This document shows positions 55,878 through 64,000 of a stretch of 64,000 nucleotides of DNA, piece after piece; position 1 is the first letter of the stretch, and the number at the start of each line of letters is the position of its first letter. The stretch is from Methylohalomonas sp034521715 (GTDB lineage Bacteria > Pseudomonadota > Gammaproteobacteria > Methylohalomonadales > Methylohalomonadaceae): NCBI GenBank assembly GCA_034521715.1, contig JAXHLY010000004.1, positions 310,001 to 374,000 of the forward strand, written 5' to 3'. The notes beneath the pieces are model-generated. The model was not told where the DNA came from and ran no database searches. It saw nothing but the letters and a program-made list of their open reading frames with translations. The translations under genes were made by a program, and so were the position numbers.

Positions 55878-57240
55878 TCACCCCGTCGACAGGGTTTGTT
55901 CAATGCGGTGGCAAACCTTCGGAACCAGGCGGGCGTTGTTGTCCGAGGCTACCGCCATGTGCGGGGCGACGAGTATTGCTGTTCGCTTTCTGTATGCGCC
56001 GTTCACACTCTGCCAGGAAAACGGTCAGGTTCTCGGTGCTGACGATGCCCCGGGAGACTTTCTTGAAGTCGTAATATTTCGGTTCGGTGTTCGTGCCGAC
56101 AATCCCGAGGCGGCGGAGACTGTCCAGCCAGCCCTGTTTCCATTCCTCGCCGTCGCGGTGGGCCTCTTCGCCGATGGTGGTGTATTCGATCTGCAGGGTT
56201 TTCGTATCCCTGCTGTTGGTAAACAGGCCGGGAAAATTTATGCGCCGGATACGGTGGTCCGGATCGGCGAACAGGATTTCATGGTAGTCGCTGTCGACCG
56301 GTTCATCGAAGGTGAAGCTGCCCAGCAGTTCCCACTGCGGCTCGCCTTTCGGCAGCGGCCAGCCAACAGTCTTGCAGAGTACCGGCAGCGGCGCGCACCA
56401 GAAGACGCGATTGGCCGTATACGTGGTTCCGCCGGCACTGACCGAGTGGACCTGGAGGGTTTCCGGATCGATATCCGCCCGGATGTCGGCGAGCCCTGTA
56501 TGGACCGGGATCGAGGACTCGGCTGCCCTGAGCATGGCGTGGATCCAGGCCGCGTAACCGCCCTCCCCGGCCGGATACAGGACCGGTTCCGAAGGTGGAT
56601 CCGCATGCCGGCGTTCGTAGTGATACAACCGGCTTTCATCGCTGTAGACACCGGCTTCGCTGACGCTGCTCGGGCCGCTGTTCCAGATTGGTGCGCGGGA
56701 AGAACCAGGGAAACAGCCAGTCCAGCAACTGTTCCTCAGGCATACCGTGATCGCGCTTCCACAGGAGAATGGAATAGGCCCGCATCATTTCTTCAAACAC
56801 GAGATCGGCGAACCACTGGCCGTAGGCGCGGGCAAATGCCTCACGGGTGGAGCCGAGGTGGACGCTGGCGGCATCAGGGTTGATGTCGAGATTCTCGCGC
56901 AGTTCTGCAGGCCATTGTTCCGGTGTTGCGGCATAGGGAATGCAGTGGCCGCGGATGACGATACCGCGCTGCAGGTCGAATTCCGCGCACGCCGTCCTCG
57001 CCTAGTACCTGGCGGAAGAACCGGCTGGTGAAATCGGAGCGGTCGGCATTGATAACATGGCGACCGTGGTCGAACCAGTTACCGTCCGGATCGGCGAAGC
57101 TGCCGTTCGACGCCGCCGGGGTCGTTGTTGCGCTCGAGCAGGATTCCGGTTCTGCCATGTTGTGCCAGGATCCAGGCGGTGATTGAGCCGACGAGGCCGG
57201 CGCCGATGATCAGGTTTTCGGCGTGTTTTGTTTGTGGCAT
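55878..57240 (-). pseudogene. FAD-dependent amine-oxidase/UGM-like protein with several frameshifts
   Basis: Start MPQTKHAENLIIGAGLVGSI at 57240 (FAD dinucleotide loop). Then NGSFADPDGNWFDHGRHVI in another frame (56874-57158). Then an N-half fragment with REAFARAYGQWF. Then 55900-56628 with YPAGEGGYAAWIHAML, NRVFWCAPLP, RGIVSTENLTVFL and, after a last indel, HMAVASDNNARLVPK ending at 55878. Joined ~450 aa. Relatives act as sugar-nucleotide or porphyrinogen oxidoreductases; the specific role is unknown. Confidence 0.6.
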
Positions 57241-57254
57241 TGGTTTTTGTTCAC

Positions 57255-57370
57255 CCCCTCCCTGACCCTCCCCCATCAAGGGGGAGGGAATTTGCAGTTA
57301 CTCCTTCCCGTCATGGGGAAGAAATTTGTAGTTCCCCCCCTCCCCTTGCGGGAGGGGGGGAGGGGTATAA
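57255..57370. repeat. Poly-C/poly-G hairpins
   Basis: CCCTCCCCCATCAAGGGGGAGGG is a near-perfect hairpin (~57270-57293, given as two arms), followed by a second C-rich/G-rich pair, CCCCCTCCCCTTGCGGGAGGGGG. A similar motif is at 57727-57760 and around 61976-62002. Terminator-like or dispersed palindromes. Confidence 0.55.
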
Positions 57371-57737
57371 TTATTCATCAAGTACAAGCCTCTCAATTTC
57401 TGTCAATACGCTGTGGATCTGATGGAGAACTTCATTATTCCAGAATCGTAAAACCCGGAACCCCTGCCTACTTAACCATTCACTTCTCTGCCTATCATAT
57501 TCAGCACGTTCAAGGTGTTGTCCTCCGTCTACTTCAATGACAAGTTTTATTTCATCAACAGACGAAGTCGACGATGTAGTCTCCCAAGGGCACCTGTCGT
57601 CTGAATTTGAGACCATACAGCTGGCGGCAGCGTAAATATTTCCACAGCATTTGCTCTGCGTCTGTTGCAGATTTACGGAGTTTTCTCGCGTGACAAACAT
57701 TCCATGTTTGTAGATTTCCTTTGATTATCACCCCCAC
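57371..57737 (-). pseudogene. DUF559 protein (VSR-like endonuclease fold), one frameshift
   Basis: NLQTWNVCHARKLRKSATDAEQMLWKYLR and FRRQVPLGDYIVDFVC (57555-57737), then EIKLVIEVDGGQHLERAEYDRQRSEWLSRQGFRVLRFWNNEVL (quoted in parts) in the adjacent frame. Motifs D...EVDGGQH are those of the restriction-like DUF559 family, common beside mobile DNA. ~122 aa when joined. The shift is near 57565. Confidence 0.75.
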
Positions 57738-57792
57738 CCTGCCCCCCCATCAAAGATGGAGGAAATTCTAGTTAGAATCTTCTTGTCAATCT

Positions 57793-58119
57793 CTATTTTT
57801 GCAATCTCAGAAAACGGGCCAATGCGATGTCTATGCTCTGCATGACGTTGATATCGAGCCGGCCGATTTGCTCTCCGAGCCTAGAACGCGGAACAGTAAC
57901 CGTTTTATCGATCATGATCTGCGACGGCTTACGAAGACCATTGCTATCGCGAGGCTCAACGGTAATCCGGATGATGGGGGCATCGCGCAGTTCACTGGTC
58001 AAGGGTAACACCGTGACGGACGGCAATGCCTTGAAGATATCATCCTGGATAATCACTGCGGACCGCGGCTTGCCATAATCCCCCGGCGCTGCGACCGTTA
58101 CGATGTCGCCACGCGTCAA
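57793..58119 (-). CDS. Type II toxin, MazF/PemK family
   Basis: 108 aa. MTRGDIVTVAAPGDYGKPRSAVIIQDD, VLPLTSELRD, KPSQIMIDKTVTVPRSRLGEQIGRL (cited in parts): the SH3-like endoribonuclease fold with the GDYGKPRPALIIQ signature. It cleaves mRNA when free. Its start overlaps the antitoxin stop by ATGA, as expected for a coupled pair. Confidence 0.9.
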   Translation of the reverse strand: MTRGDIVTVAAPGDYGKPRSAVIIQDDIFKALPSVTVLPLTSELRDAPIIRITVEPRDSNGLRKPSQIMIDKTVTVPRSRLGEQIGRLDINVMQSIDIALARFLRLQK

Positions 58120-58397
58120 GGCTTCCAGTCCCTGGTATCCGCCGCTTCTTCGCTCCAGCGCGTAATGTCTGCCTCATCGCCGCCCGCCTCATAGGCGGCG
58201 GCTATTTCCCGGCACTGCCGGCGGGCCTCGTCTTCAAAGGCGCGGCGCTCCGCCTGGGCAACCCGTGCACGCGCCAGTTCGCGCATCAGTTCACCCAACG
58301 ACTTGTGATCCTGATCCGCGATTTTGATCAGTTCTTCCTTCAGCTCGGGATCAATGCGAAAAGTTACGGTGTCGCGCTGGGTGCCGGTACGTGCCAT
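58116..58397 (-). CDS. Ribbon-helix-helix antitoxin of the MazF pair
   Basis: 93 aa. N-terminal RHH (TQRDTVTFRIDPELKEELIKIADQDHKSLGELMREL) and an acidic C-terminal tail (EAGGDEADITRWSEEAADTRDW) that would wrap the toxin. DNA-binding repressor of its own operon. Upstream 58398-58589 is the divergent region shared with the HigB gene. Confidence 0.85.
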   Translation of the reverse strand: MARTGTQRDTVTFRIDPELKEELIKIADQDHKSLGELMRELARARVAQAERRAFEDEARRQCREIAAAYEAGGDEADITRWSEEAADTRDWKP

Positions 58398-58589
58398 GAG
58401 AACTCCTGGTACCTGAATAGCATGCTGTATGCACTATTGTAATACGTTATGTCTTACATTACAATCATCGGAAACCCAGTCAATTAGCGCCCCGCAGAGC
58501 GGACATATATTCATTATTTTTTTGATTTTCCTGTAACAGTACAATTTCATGGAATTGACACCATATGGACTGAAAGCCATACTACTCGC

Positions 58590-58943
58590 ATGCCATGGAC
58601 GGTGCTTTTCTGCGAGGAATTCCATAGCGAGTTCCGGGCCCTGCCTGAGGAACCGCAGGATGAATTGCTGGCGCACGCGCTGCTGTTGCAGGAATTCGGA
58701 CCCGACCTGGGACGACCTACGGTCAATACATTGAAAGGTTCGCGGTATCCGAACATGAAAGAACTGCGCTTCAGCTGGCATGGCGAAGTCTGGCGGGTGG
58801 CATTCGCTTTCGACCCACGGCGCCAGGCCGTATTTCTGGCTGCCGGCAACAAGAAAGGCACCCACCATGAGCGTTTCTACAGGAAACTCATAGAAACAGC
58901 CGAGAAACGATACGAACAGTATCTGGATACGCTACATAAGTAG
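58590..58943 (+). CDS. Type II toxin, RelE/HigB (Gp49-like) family
   Basis: 117 aa. WTVLFCEEFHSEFRALP, LGRPTVNTLKGSRYPNMKELRF, WRVAFAFDPRRQAVFLAAGNKKG and FYRKLIETAEKRY: the phage-derived Gp49/HigB fold. Ribosome-dependent mRNA cleavage is typical of the family. Followed 20 bases later by the HTH antitoxin. Divergent from the MazF pair. Confidence 0.9.
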   Translation: MPWTVLFCEEFHSEFRALPEEPQDELLAHALLLQEFGPDLGRPTVNTLKGSRYPNMKELRFSWHGEVWRVAFAFDPRRQAVFLAAGNKKGTHHERFYRKLIETAEKRYEQYLDTLHK

Positions 58944-58963
58944 CGGTGGTTATTGAATCTGCC

Positions 58964-59287
58964 ATGACGAAGAAACTCGACAATATAATGAACGAATTGC
59001 CTGCCCGGCGTCGCAGGAAAATCAGGAACCGTGCCGCCGAGCTTGCCACCCTGAAGGATCTGCGTCAGGCCATGCAGCGGACACAGGAGGAGATGGCGCT
59101 GGCGCTGGATATTGGCCAGGATAGTGTATCCCGTCTGGAGAAGCGCAGTGACATGCTGCTCTCGACGCTGCGTCGTTATGTCGAGGCCATGGGCGGACGG
59201 CTGGAAATTGTCGCGCATTTTCCCGATCGTCCGCCTGTCAATATCGAGAAGTTGTCCGATGCGGATACTGAGTCCCAAGACAAATAA
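58964..59287 (+). CDS. HTH-domain antitoxin (HigA-like, XRE family)
   Basis: 107 aa from MTKKLDNIMNEL at 58964. XRE helix-turn-helix in TLKDLRQAMQRTQEEMALALDIGQDSVSRLEKRSDMLLSTLRRYVEAMGG (quoted in parts), then an acidic tail. DNA-binding repressor and neutraliser of the preceding toxin. Downstream 59288-59378 has GGGAATATTCCGGGGACAG twice in tandem. Confidence 0.9.
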   Translation: MTKKLDNIMNELPARRRRKIRNRAAELATLKDLRQAMQRTQEEMALALDIGQDSVSRLEKRSDMLLSTLRRYVEAMGGRLEIVAHFPDRPPVNIEKLSDADTESQDK

Positions 59288-59378
59288 TACCTAACCGCGG
59301 AGGCGCAACAGCACTTGGTGCTTCGGGAATATTCCGGGGACAGGGAATATTCCGGGGACAGTTTACTGATCTCAGCTC

Positions 59379-59510
59379 AGGAAGGTCTGAATAATTCCCC
59401 TACTCATTTCGACCAACGGGAGAGATCTTTTAACCTATTGAGTTACAAGGAACAATATGCGAAAGGATTTCTCCCGTTGGTCGAAATGACAAATTATTCA
59501 GAGCTTCCTT
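59379..59510. repeat. Inverted-repeat intergenic element, copy 3
   Basis: 132 bp: AGGAAGGTCTGAATAAT and ATTATTCAGAGCTTCCTT, with inner TCATTTCGACCAACGGGAG and its exact inverse CTCCCGTTGGTCGAAATGA. The most symmetric copy. Confidence 0.8.
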
Positions 59511-59555
59511 AATTCATGTGAATGCCCTCAACCCAGAAGGAGATTGAACATGATG

Positions 59556-60251
59556 TTATTTATGCACCACCATGAGGGTCTGGTTGGCAATCTGCCAGGC
59601 GCCGTTGATGAGAATGCTGTTGCCCTCGGCGTCGCGGAAGGTCCAGACGCGGGCCGGGTTGTCCGGGTTCGGTGATAGATCCAGGTCGTAGGTGCATTCC
59701 GTGAACTCGATTGACTGTACGCGCGGCTCAAGCCATTCGCGGATGCGGCGCTGTGAGTGGCGGCTGCTGTCGGTGATCCATTCCGGCTCCGGCATCGTGT
59801 GGTCCAGGTATTGAACACGGACGTCGATGTCGTAGGGATTGAAGAGCCCTGTTGCGAGCAGGTAGCCGCCTTCACGGCATAGCGACAGCAGCTTGTCCAG
59901 CGGCGCTTCGATCTCAGGAAACAGCGGCAGAAAGCAGGTGGCTATAACGACATCGTAACTGCCTTCGATATCCTGGAGTTCCGCTTGCTGCAGTTCCACG
60001 TCACGCAAACCGGGGAAATTACGGCCAGTGTCCAGGAATTCCAGGTTGCGATCGTAGCCGGTCAGTTTCCAGTTCGGAAATTGCTTGCGCAGGTAATACA
60101 GGAGTTCGCCGTTGGCGCAGCCGATGTCGGCGGCTTCCAGTTCGGAGTCCGATGCAAACAGTTCCGCCAGGTTCCTGCCGATGGTCTTGAAGTCTTCCTT
60201 CGGGTGCTCGTAGCGGTCCCGGGAGATGTAGGGTGAGCGTTTGGCGTTCAC
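59556..60251 (-). CDS. Class I SAM-dependent methyltransferase
   Basis: 231 aa from a GTG at 60251 with AGGTGGG upstream; an open frame further up lies in a repeat element. VNAKRSPYISRDRYEHPKEDFKTIGR, AADIGCANGELLYYL (SAM motif I), TGYDRN (acidic), DVVIATCFLPLFPE and GGYLLATGLFNPYDID. Next to a pseudaminic-type block, so may methylate that sugar or the chain end. Confidence 0.75.
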   Translation of the reverse strand: MNAKRSPYISRDRYEHPKEDFKTIGRNLAELFASDSELEAADIGCANGELLYYLRKQFPNWKLTGYDRNLEFLDTGRNFPGLRDVELQQAELQDIEGSYDVVIATCFLPLFPEIEAPLDKLLSLCREGGYLLATGLFNPYDIDVRVQYLDHTMPEPEWITDSSRHSQRRIREWLEPRVQSIEFTECTYDLDLSPNPDNPARVWTFRDAEGNSILINGAWQIANQTLMVVHK

Positions 60252-60267
60252 TTGATCATGCCCACCT

Positions 60268-60460
60268 AAGGAAGCTCTGAATAAGTGTCTTGTGTCATTT
60301 CGACCAACGGGAGAAATCCTTGTCTCGTCCGCAGCGAGAGATCTTTCCAAGAGATCCCTCGCTCTGCTCGGGACGCCTGCGAAGGTCCCTCGCTTCGCAT
60401 CGGGACGCCTTCGGCGATTTCTCGCTTCGCTCGAAATGACAAGTTATTCAGAGCTTCCTT
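60268..60460. repeat. Inverted-repeat intergenic element, copy 4 (long form)
   Basis: 193 bp with the same ends, AAGGAAGCTCTGAATAA and TTATTCAGAGCTTCCTT, and extra internal material (60320-60410) with its own C-G-rich repeats (CGCTTCGCATCGGGACGCC). Between the amidotransferase and methyltransferase genes. Confidence 0.8.
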
Positions 60461-60485
60461 AGCTCTCTCAAGGGGAAGGGAAAGT

Positions 60486-61630
60486 TTAGATAGCTGCAGC
60501 ATATTTACAGGTTTCCCAGCCTTCCCAGTCCGGGATGATGAAGTCATCGATGACCCAGCGGCCATCCTGCTGCGTCCAGATGTCCGGGTTGCGGAATTTC
60601 TCCGGCGATTTCGTAGAAATGATTCGACGGATATTTCCAGGAAGTCGCAGAAGGCACGGATGTCGTCGTGCGGAACTTCCGGTACGCGCTCGCGGATGAT
60701 GGCCAGGGCTTCATCGCGTGATATCCGGCCGCGGCGGATATCATGCGAGAGATTGTCGAACATGCGCGTATAGCCGAACTTGTACCATTTCATAAAGTGG
60801 TGAATAGAGATAAACCCGGAGTCGACATCGTCGAAAGCATAGTAGCCGGGACCCGAGTCGGGCGCCTCGAAGCCATACCTGCGGGCCGTTTCGTAATTCT
60901 GCACCTGGTCCCATAAGAAATAGTGCCCGAGGTATACGGCGCGCAAGTTACTCTGCTCCAGCCGTTCACGGCTTGGTGCGAAGTAAGCAGCCATGTCGCC
61001 GCGGCTGAATTCCTCGCCGATCCAGTCTTCCGCCGTGGTTCCCTGGGTCACGCCGCGGCTTCCCATCAACCAGTCATAGTCGACCTCGAAGCCCTTGTCC
61101 TGGTCGCGCAGATCGCCGTATTCGATGGCGGCATTCTCGCCCCAGACCATGAGGGGGATGTCGAACTGGACCGCCAACCTTAACGGCAGGTTGTATAAAG
61201 CCATGTGTTTCGGCAGGCCCGGGACGCCATACTTTTCGAACGAGCGATAGAGAAACCGCTTCTCGACTTTCGGGTTGATGCTGTAATCAATGTGATCGAC
61301 CCCGATGCCGATCAGGTTGTCGAGATTCTTCTGACCCAGCGGCAGGCGCATGGGATCGCGCCAGGTCACCGTTAATGGTGTCAGTCCGTATTCAAGACAG
61401 GTGATGACCTGCCAGTAGCTGTCCTTGCCGCCGCTGACGGGTATCAGGCAATCATATCCCTTGCTGTTGGCCTTTGCGTGGGCAACGACTTCCTCGAAGT
61501 CCTTCCGGCGCGCTTCCCAGTCGACGTCACGGCGATCGCCGAAGCCCTGACAGGCGCTGCAGATGCCGCTGTCGTCGAACGAGACCAGGGGGTTGGTGTC
61601 CGGGGTTACGCAGTTATTACAGTATTTCAT
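60486..61630 (-). pseudogene. N-acetyl sugar amidotransferase (PseA/WbpG-like), two late frameshifts
   Basis: MKYCNNCVTPDTNPLVSFDDSGICSACQ (zinc-binding N-terminus, cited in parts), the PP-loop PVSGGKDSYWQVI, MVWGENAAIEYG and SIHHFMKWYKFGYTRMFDNLSHDIR. The last ~35 residues are split: NHFYEIA then RNPDIW..WVIDDFIIPDW end at 60486 in shifted frames. Full length ~380 aa. Family role: transfer of ammonia to make an amidino or amino group on a sugar. Precedes the synthase gene. Confidence 0.85.
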
Positions 61631-62009
61631 TGGTGATTCCGGTTTCTTAATAAACGTCTTCAGATTGATGTCGGGTTACGGCTATGCCTAACCCGACCTA
61701 CGGTTTCTGGATTGCTTCCCGCTTTGTTCATGACTCTCAATGACGTATTCCTGTCAGGAGGCCAGGCCTCGGGGCGATATTGGCGGCGAGGGCGCCGCTC
61801 CTACAGGCAAGCCATGAAGATTTCGAGCTGCCCCTGTGGGAGCCGATTGTATCGGCGATATTCCAGCCAAACATTTATCGCGGATGAAATCCGCTCCCAC
61901 AGTTGCGGGGTTTCATTACCGGGATTGCTTCGGCCTTCGGCTTCGTAATAACGGGAAAGGGAATAGATTGTTTGCCCTCCCCCTGACCCTCTCCCAGAGG
62001 GAGCAGAAA
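61631..62009. repeat. Gene-free stretch with short repeats
   Basis: 379 bp between the amidotransferase and the synthase. Contains GGAGCCGATTGTATCGGCGATA and CATTTATCGCGGATGAAATCCGCTCC-type inverted segments (quoted briefly) typical of genomic REP-like sequences, and the CCCTCTCCCAGAGGGAG hairpin at 61987-62003 just after the synthase stop, a possible terminator. No promoter was assigned with confidence. Confidence 0.5.
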
Positions 62010-63070
62010 TTATGTCGAGGCCACCATGGACCAGTCCAGTGGTGTTCCGCGCTCGATATCCCGGCTGCTGTGCTGGCCGAGGATTTTATCCAGATGTTTA
62101 GGCGCGAGACCATGGCCGGGACGGATGCTGCGGATGTTCTGGCGCCTGTAAAGGCTTCCCCGGCAGCGATGTTCTCGACCGCGTAGAGCGAGCGGCGGAA
62201 TATGAGGCCGGGTTCCTCGCTCGGTTTGCGCGTGTAGTCGATTGTTCCCAGCGCCTGCCAGGCAGTCCGGCATCCCCGGCAGAGCGAGGCCAGTTCTTCC
62301 GGTTCCAGGGAGAAGGTCGCATCGGGACCGCCGTCATCGCGCTTCAATGTCACGTGCTTCTCGATGATGGCTGAACCCATTGCGACCGAGGCGATGGCAA
62401 CCTCGATACCCGGCGTATGATCCGACCAGCCGACTACGACCTCGAAACGCTCGGCCAGATCCGGGATCATGCGCAGGTCACTGTCTTCCACCGATGCCGG
62501 ATAGGCGCTGATGCAGTGCATGAGTGCGAGTTCCTGGCAGCCGCTGGCGCGGGCCGCGGCTTCTGCTTCCTGAATCTCATCATGGCTGGCGAGACCGGTC
62601 GATATGATCAAGGGCTTCCCGGTTGCCGCCGCCTTTCTGATCAATGGAATATCGATCGCCTCGAACGAGGCAATCTTGTAGGCCGGGCAACCCAGTGATT
62701 CGAGAAAATCCACTGCGGTAGCGTCGAAGGGTGAACTGAAAACAGTAATGCCGAGTTCACGGCCCTTGTCGAACAGTGCCTCGTGCCATTCCCAGGGTGT
62801 ATGTGCCCATTCGTAGAGTTTATACAGATTATAGCCTTGCCAGGGTCCTTCCGTGATTTGAAATTCAGGCGCATCGCAGTCGATGGTCAGCGTGTCGGCC
62901 GTATAGGTCTGCAGCTTGATGGCATCGGCGCCGGCTTCCTTTGCGGCTTCCATAATGCGCAATGCCCGATCCAGATCGCCGTTATGATTGCCGGACATCT
63001 CGGCCACAATGCAGGGGGGATTGCCGGGACCGATTGTCCGGCCTTCAATCAAAATCGATGGCAGCATCAT
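62010..63070 (-). pseudogene. pseI: Pseudaminic/nonulosonic acid synthase (NeuB/PseI family), late frameshift
   Basis: MMLPSILIEGRTIGPG, PCIVAEMSGNHNGDLDRAL, DAIKLQTYTADTLTID, FSSPFDATAVDFLE, YKIASFE, LIISTGLAS, MHCISAYPAS, VGWSDHTPG and IIEKHVTLKRDDGGPDATFSLEP (in parts) match PseI. One indel near 62155 shifts the C-terminal antifreeze-like SAF part; the true tail (SIRPGHGLAPKHLDKILG, ending SMVAST) stops at 62010. Condenses a 6-deoxy-hexosamine derivative with PEP. Likely pseudaminic rather than sialic acid, because of the PseG-like end and the tail motif. Confidence 0.85.
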
Positions 63071-63261
63071 GAGTCAACTATTAAAAGTGATTCAGTGAAC
63101 GGATGATTACCACCGGCTTTCCTGATTGGGCTCCTGGACAAGCCAACCGTGGGAGCGCAGCTTTGCTGCGCGAATAATGAATCATGATGTTCGCCCGGTG
63201 AACCGGGCTCCTACGGTTCAGAGCCGGCAGTTCGCAAGCAGGACAGGTTTTTAAGACACCT

Positions 63262-63930
63262 TCATTCATCCTGCTTGTCGATCCTGACTACGTAGCGGTG
63301 CCCGTCATGGTCAAAAAAGGCCGGGTAGCAATCGTTGTCCACGGTTCTCAGCAGGTTGAACTGTTCAGCGATGGACTTGCCGGGATCAAGCCGGCTGTCT
63401 TCGGGACGGCGCCGTTCGTAATACGTTGGCTTGCCTGATTGTTCTTCTCCTGTCGGCGGTTCCGGTTCGTTCAGATAACGATTGCAGAACTCAATGGTTA
63501 GCTGACCAAGTTTTTCGCGCATTTCATCCAGCAGTTCGTGCCCCTCGAACTCCAGCGTTTCCCTGTAGATAACGGCACCGGCGTCGACATCCCTGGCCGC
63601 TTCCAGCAGGCAGACGGGGATACTGTTGACGCCCTCCAGGATTTGCCAGGTCAATGGCGAGAATCCCCTGCCCTTCGGGAGATCGCTGGCATGAATCACC
63701 AGATTGCGCCGGTTGCGCGCCAGAACCTCTTCCGGCGTGATGTGGATGCAGCCGAGATAAAGGGCAACCGCGCCTTCGCCAATCTGCTCATGATTGCGGC
63801 AGACAACCGCCTCGTCACCGTTCCCGTTCAGTTCATCCGCGAGCCGCTCGACATGGGGCAGAACCCAGCTGTCGTTATCGACCACCAGGGAGATGCGGCG
63901 CGGTTTTTGCCACCAGTCGGGTGCTGTCAT
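63262..63930 (-). CDS. Formyltransferase-like protein (sugar or methionyl-tRNA type fold)
   Basis: 222 aa. VALYLGCIHITPEEVLARNRRNLVIHASDLPKGRGFSPLTWQILEG (quoted in parts) carries the HxSxLPxxRGxxPxxW pattern of N10-formyl-THF-dependent formyltransferases, followed by VDAGAVIYRE. Bacterial homologues in nonulosonic-acid clusters formylate the sugar amine. Its start overlaps the PseG-like stop by ATGA. 63071-63261 is a 190-bp gap with one GTGGGAGCGCAGCTTTGCTGCGC hairpin-like repeat (trimmed). Confidence 0.75.
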   Translation of the reverse strand: MTAPDWWQKPRRISLVVDNDSWVLPHVERLADELNGNGDEAVVCRNHEQIGEGAVALYLGCIHITPEEVLARNRRNLVIHASDLPKGRGFSPLTWQILEGVNSIPVCLLEAARDVDAGAVIYRETLEFEGHELLDEMREKLGQLTIEFCNRYLNEPEPPTGEEQSGKPTYYERRRPEDSRLDPGKSIAEQFNLLRTVDNDCYPAFFDHDGHRYVVRIDKQDE

Positions 63931-64000
63931 TGATTCATCAATTCTCGTGTTATCCGCCGCGTTCCCTGTCCGTCAACAATGCGGGCGGCATTGGCAGCCA
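63927..64000 (-). CDS. C-terminal end of a PseG-like UDP-sugar hydrolase (partial)
   Basis: The last 23 codons on the minus strand read AANAARIVDGQGTRRITREL, then MNQ and a stop that overlaps the formyltransferase ATG (ATGA). The IVDGQGTRR-like end resembles PseG, which hydrolyses UDP-2,4-diacetamido-trideoxyaltrose in pseudaminic acid synthesis. The rest is outside the window; the call is tentative. Confidence 0.5.
   Translation of the reverse strand, partial: AANAARIVDGQGTRRITRELMNQ

Noticed and set aside
57255..57370. Small frames over the C/G-rich hairpins
   Set aside because: They are low-complexity translations with no ribosome sites; the DNA is palindromic.
60252..60350. N-terminal extension of the 59556 methyltransferase
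   Set aside because: It runs into the inverted-repeat element and has low-complexity composition; the GTG at 60251 has a ribosome site.
1..64000. tRNA or rRNA genes
   Set aside because: No cloverleaf with the usual TTCGA and CCA-type ends or rRNA-like tracts was seen by eye; a covariance search would be needed to be certain.

Overview
The window is a surface-glycan biosynthesis region of a Gram-negative bacterium, most likely a gammaproteobacterium. A relict soxCD pair on a mobile element fits a sulfur-oxidising lineage (inference). Base composition is mosaic: roughly 8-24 kb and 36-42 kb are GC-rich, while 25-36 kb is clearly AT-richer, so the locus looks assembled from several sources. Seventeen or more reading frames are broken by single-base indels, so either the locus is decaying or the assembly carries indel errors.

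Layout. (1) 1-9.2 kb: the 3' end of a family-2 glycosyltransferase, then a ~481-bp tandem duplication carrying a promoter, a 54-55 aa peptide gene and an intrinsic terminator. An IS4-type composite transposon (498-7226, 11-bp target duplication) sits in the first copy's terminator. It carries gene relics: an outer-membrane barrel, DUF2189, an SDR, a hydrolase fragment, a soxC fragment and soxD. After the second peptide copy comes an alpha-ketoglutarate-HExxH-type peptide beta-hydroxylase gene. Peptide plus enzyme is the best candidate for an undescribed ribosomal-peptide (RiPP) system. (2) 9.2-41 kb, nearly all on the minus strand: an ATP-grasp protein, many glycosyltransferases, ManC-Gmd-Fcl (GDP-L-fucose), a PglK/MsbA-like ABC flippase, UDP-sulfoquinovose synthase, a pyruvyltransferase-family protein and five sulfotransferases, one of them a pseudogene. 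(3) 41-55.6 kb: an EPS-type winged-helix regulator, GT8, UDP-xylose synthase, an RmlC-like epimerase, an oxidoreductase with a glycosyltransferase, a sixth sulfotransferase, two C-methyltransferase-like proteins, an epimerase and GalU. (4) 55.9-64 kb: a broken FAD oxidoreductase, a DUF559 nuclease, two toxin-antitoxin pairs, then a nonulosonic-acid block (amidotransferase, NeuB/PseI-type synthase, formyltransferase, PseG-like end).

Together the genes predict an acidic glycan containing fucose, xylose/uronic acid, possibly sulfoquinovose and a pseudaminic-type sugar, decorated with sulfate, methyl and perhaps pyruvyl or formyl groups. No Wzy polymerase or initiating sugar-phosphate transferase was recognised. 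A family of ~133-193-bp inverted-repeat elements (four copies) is scattered between the genes.
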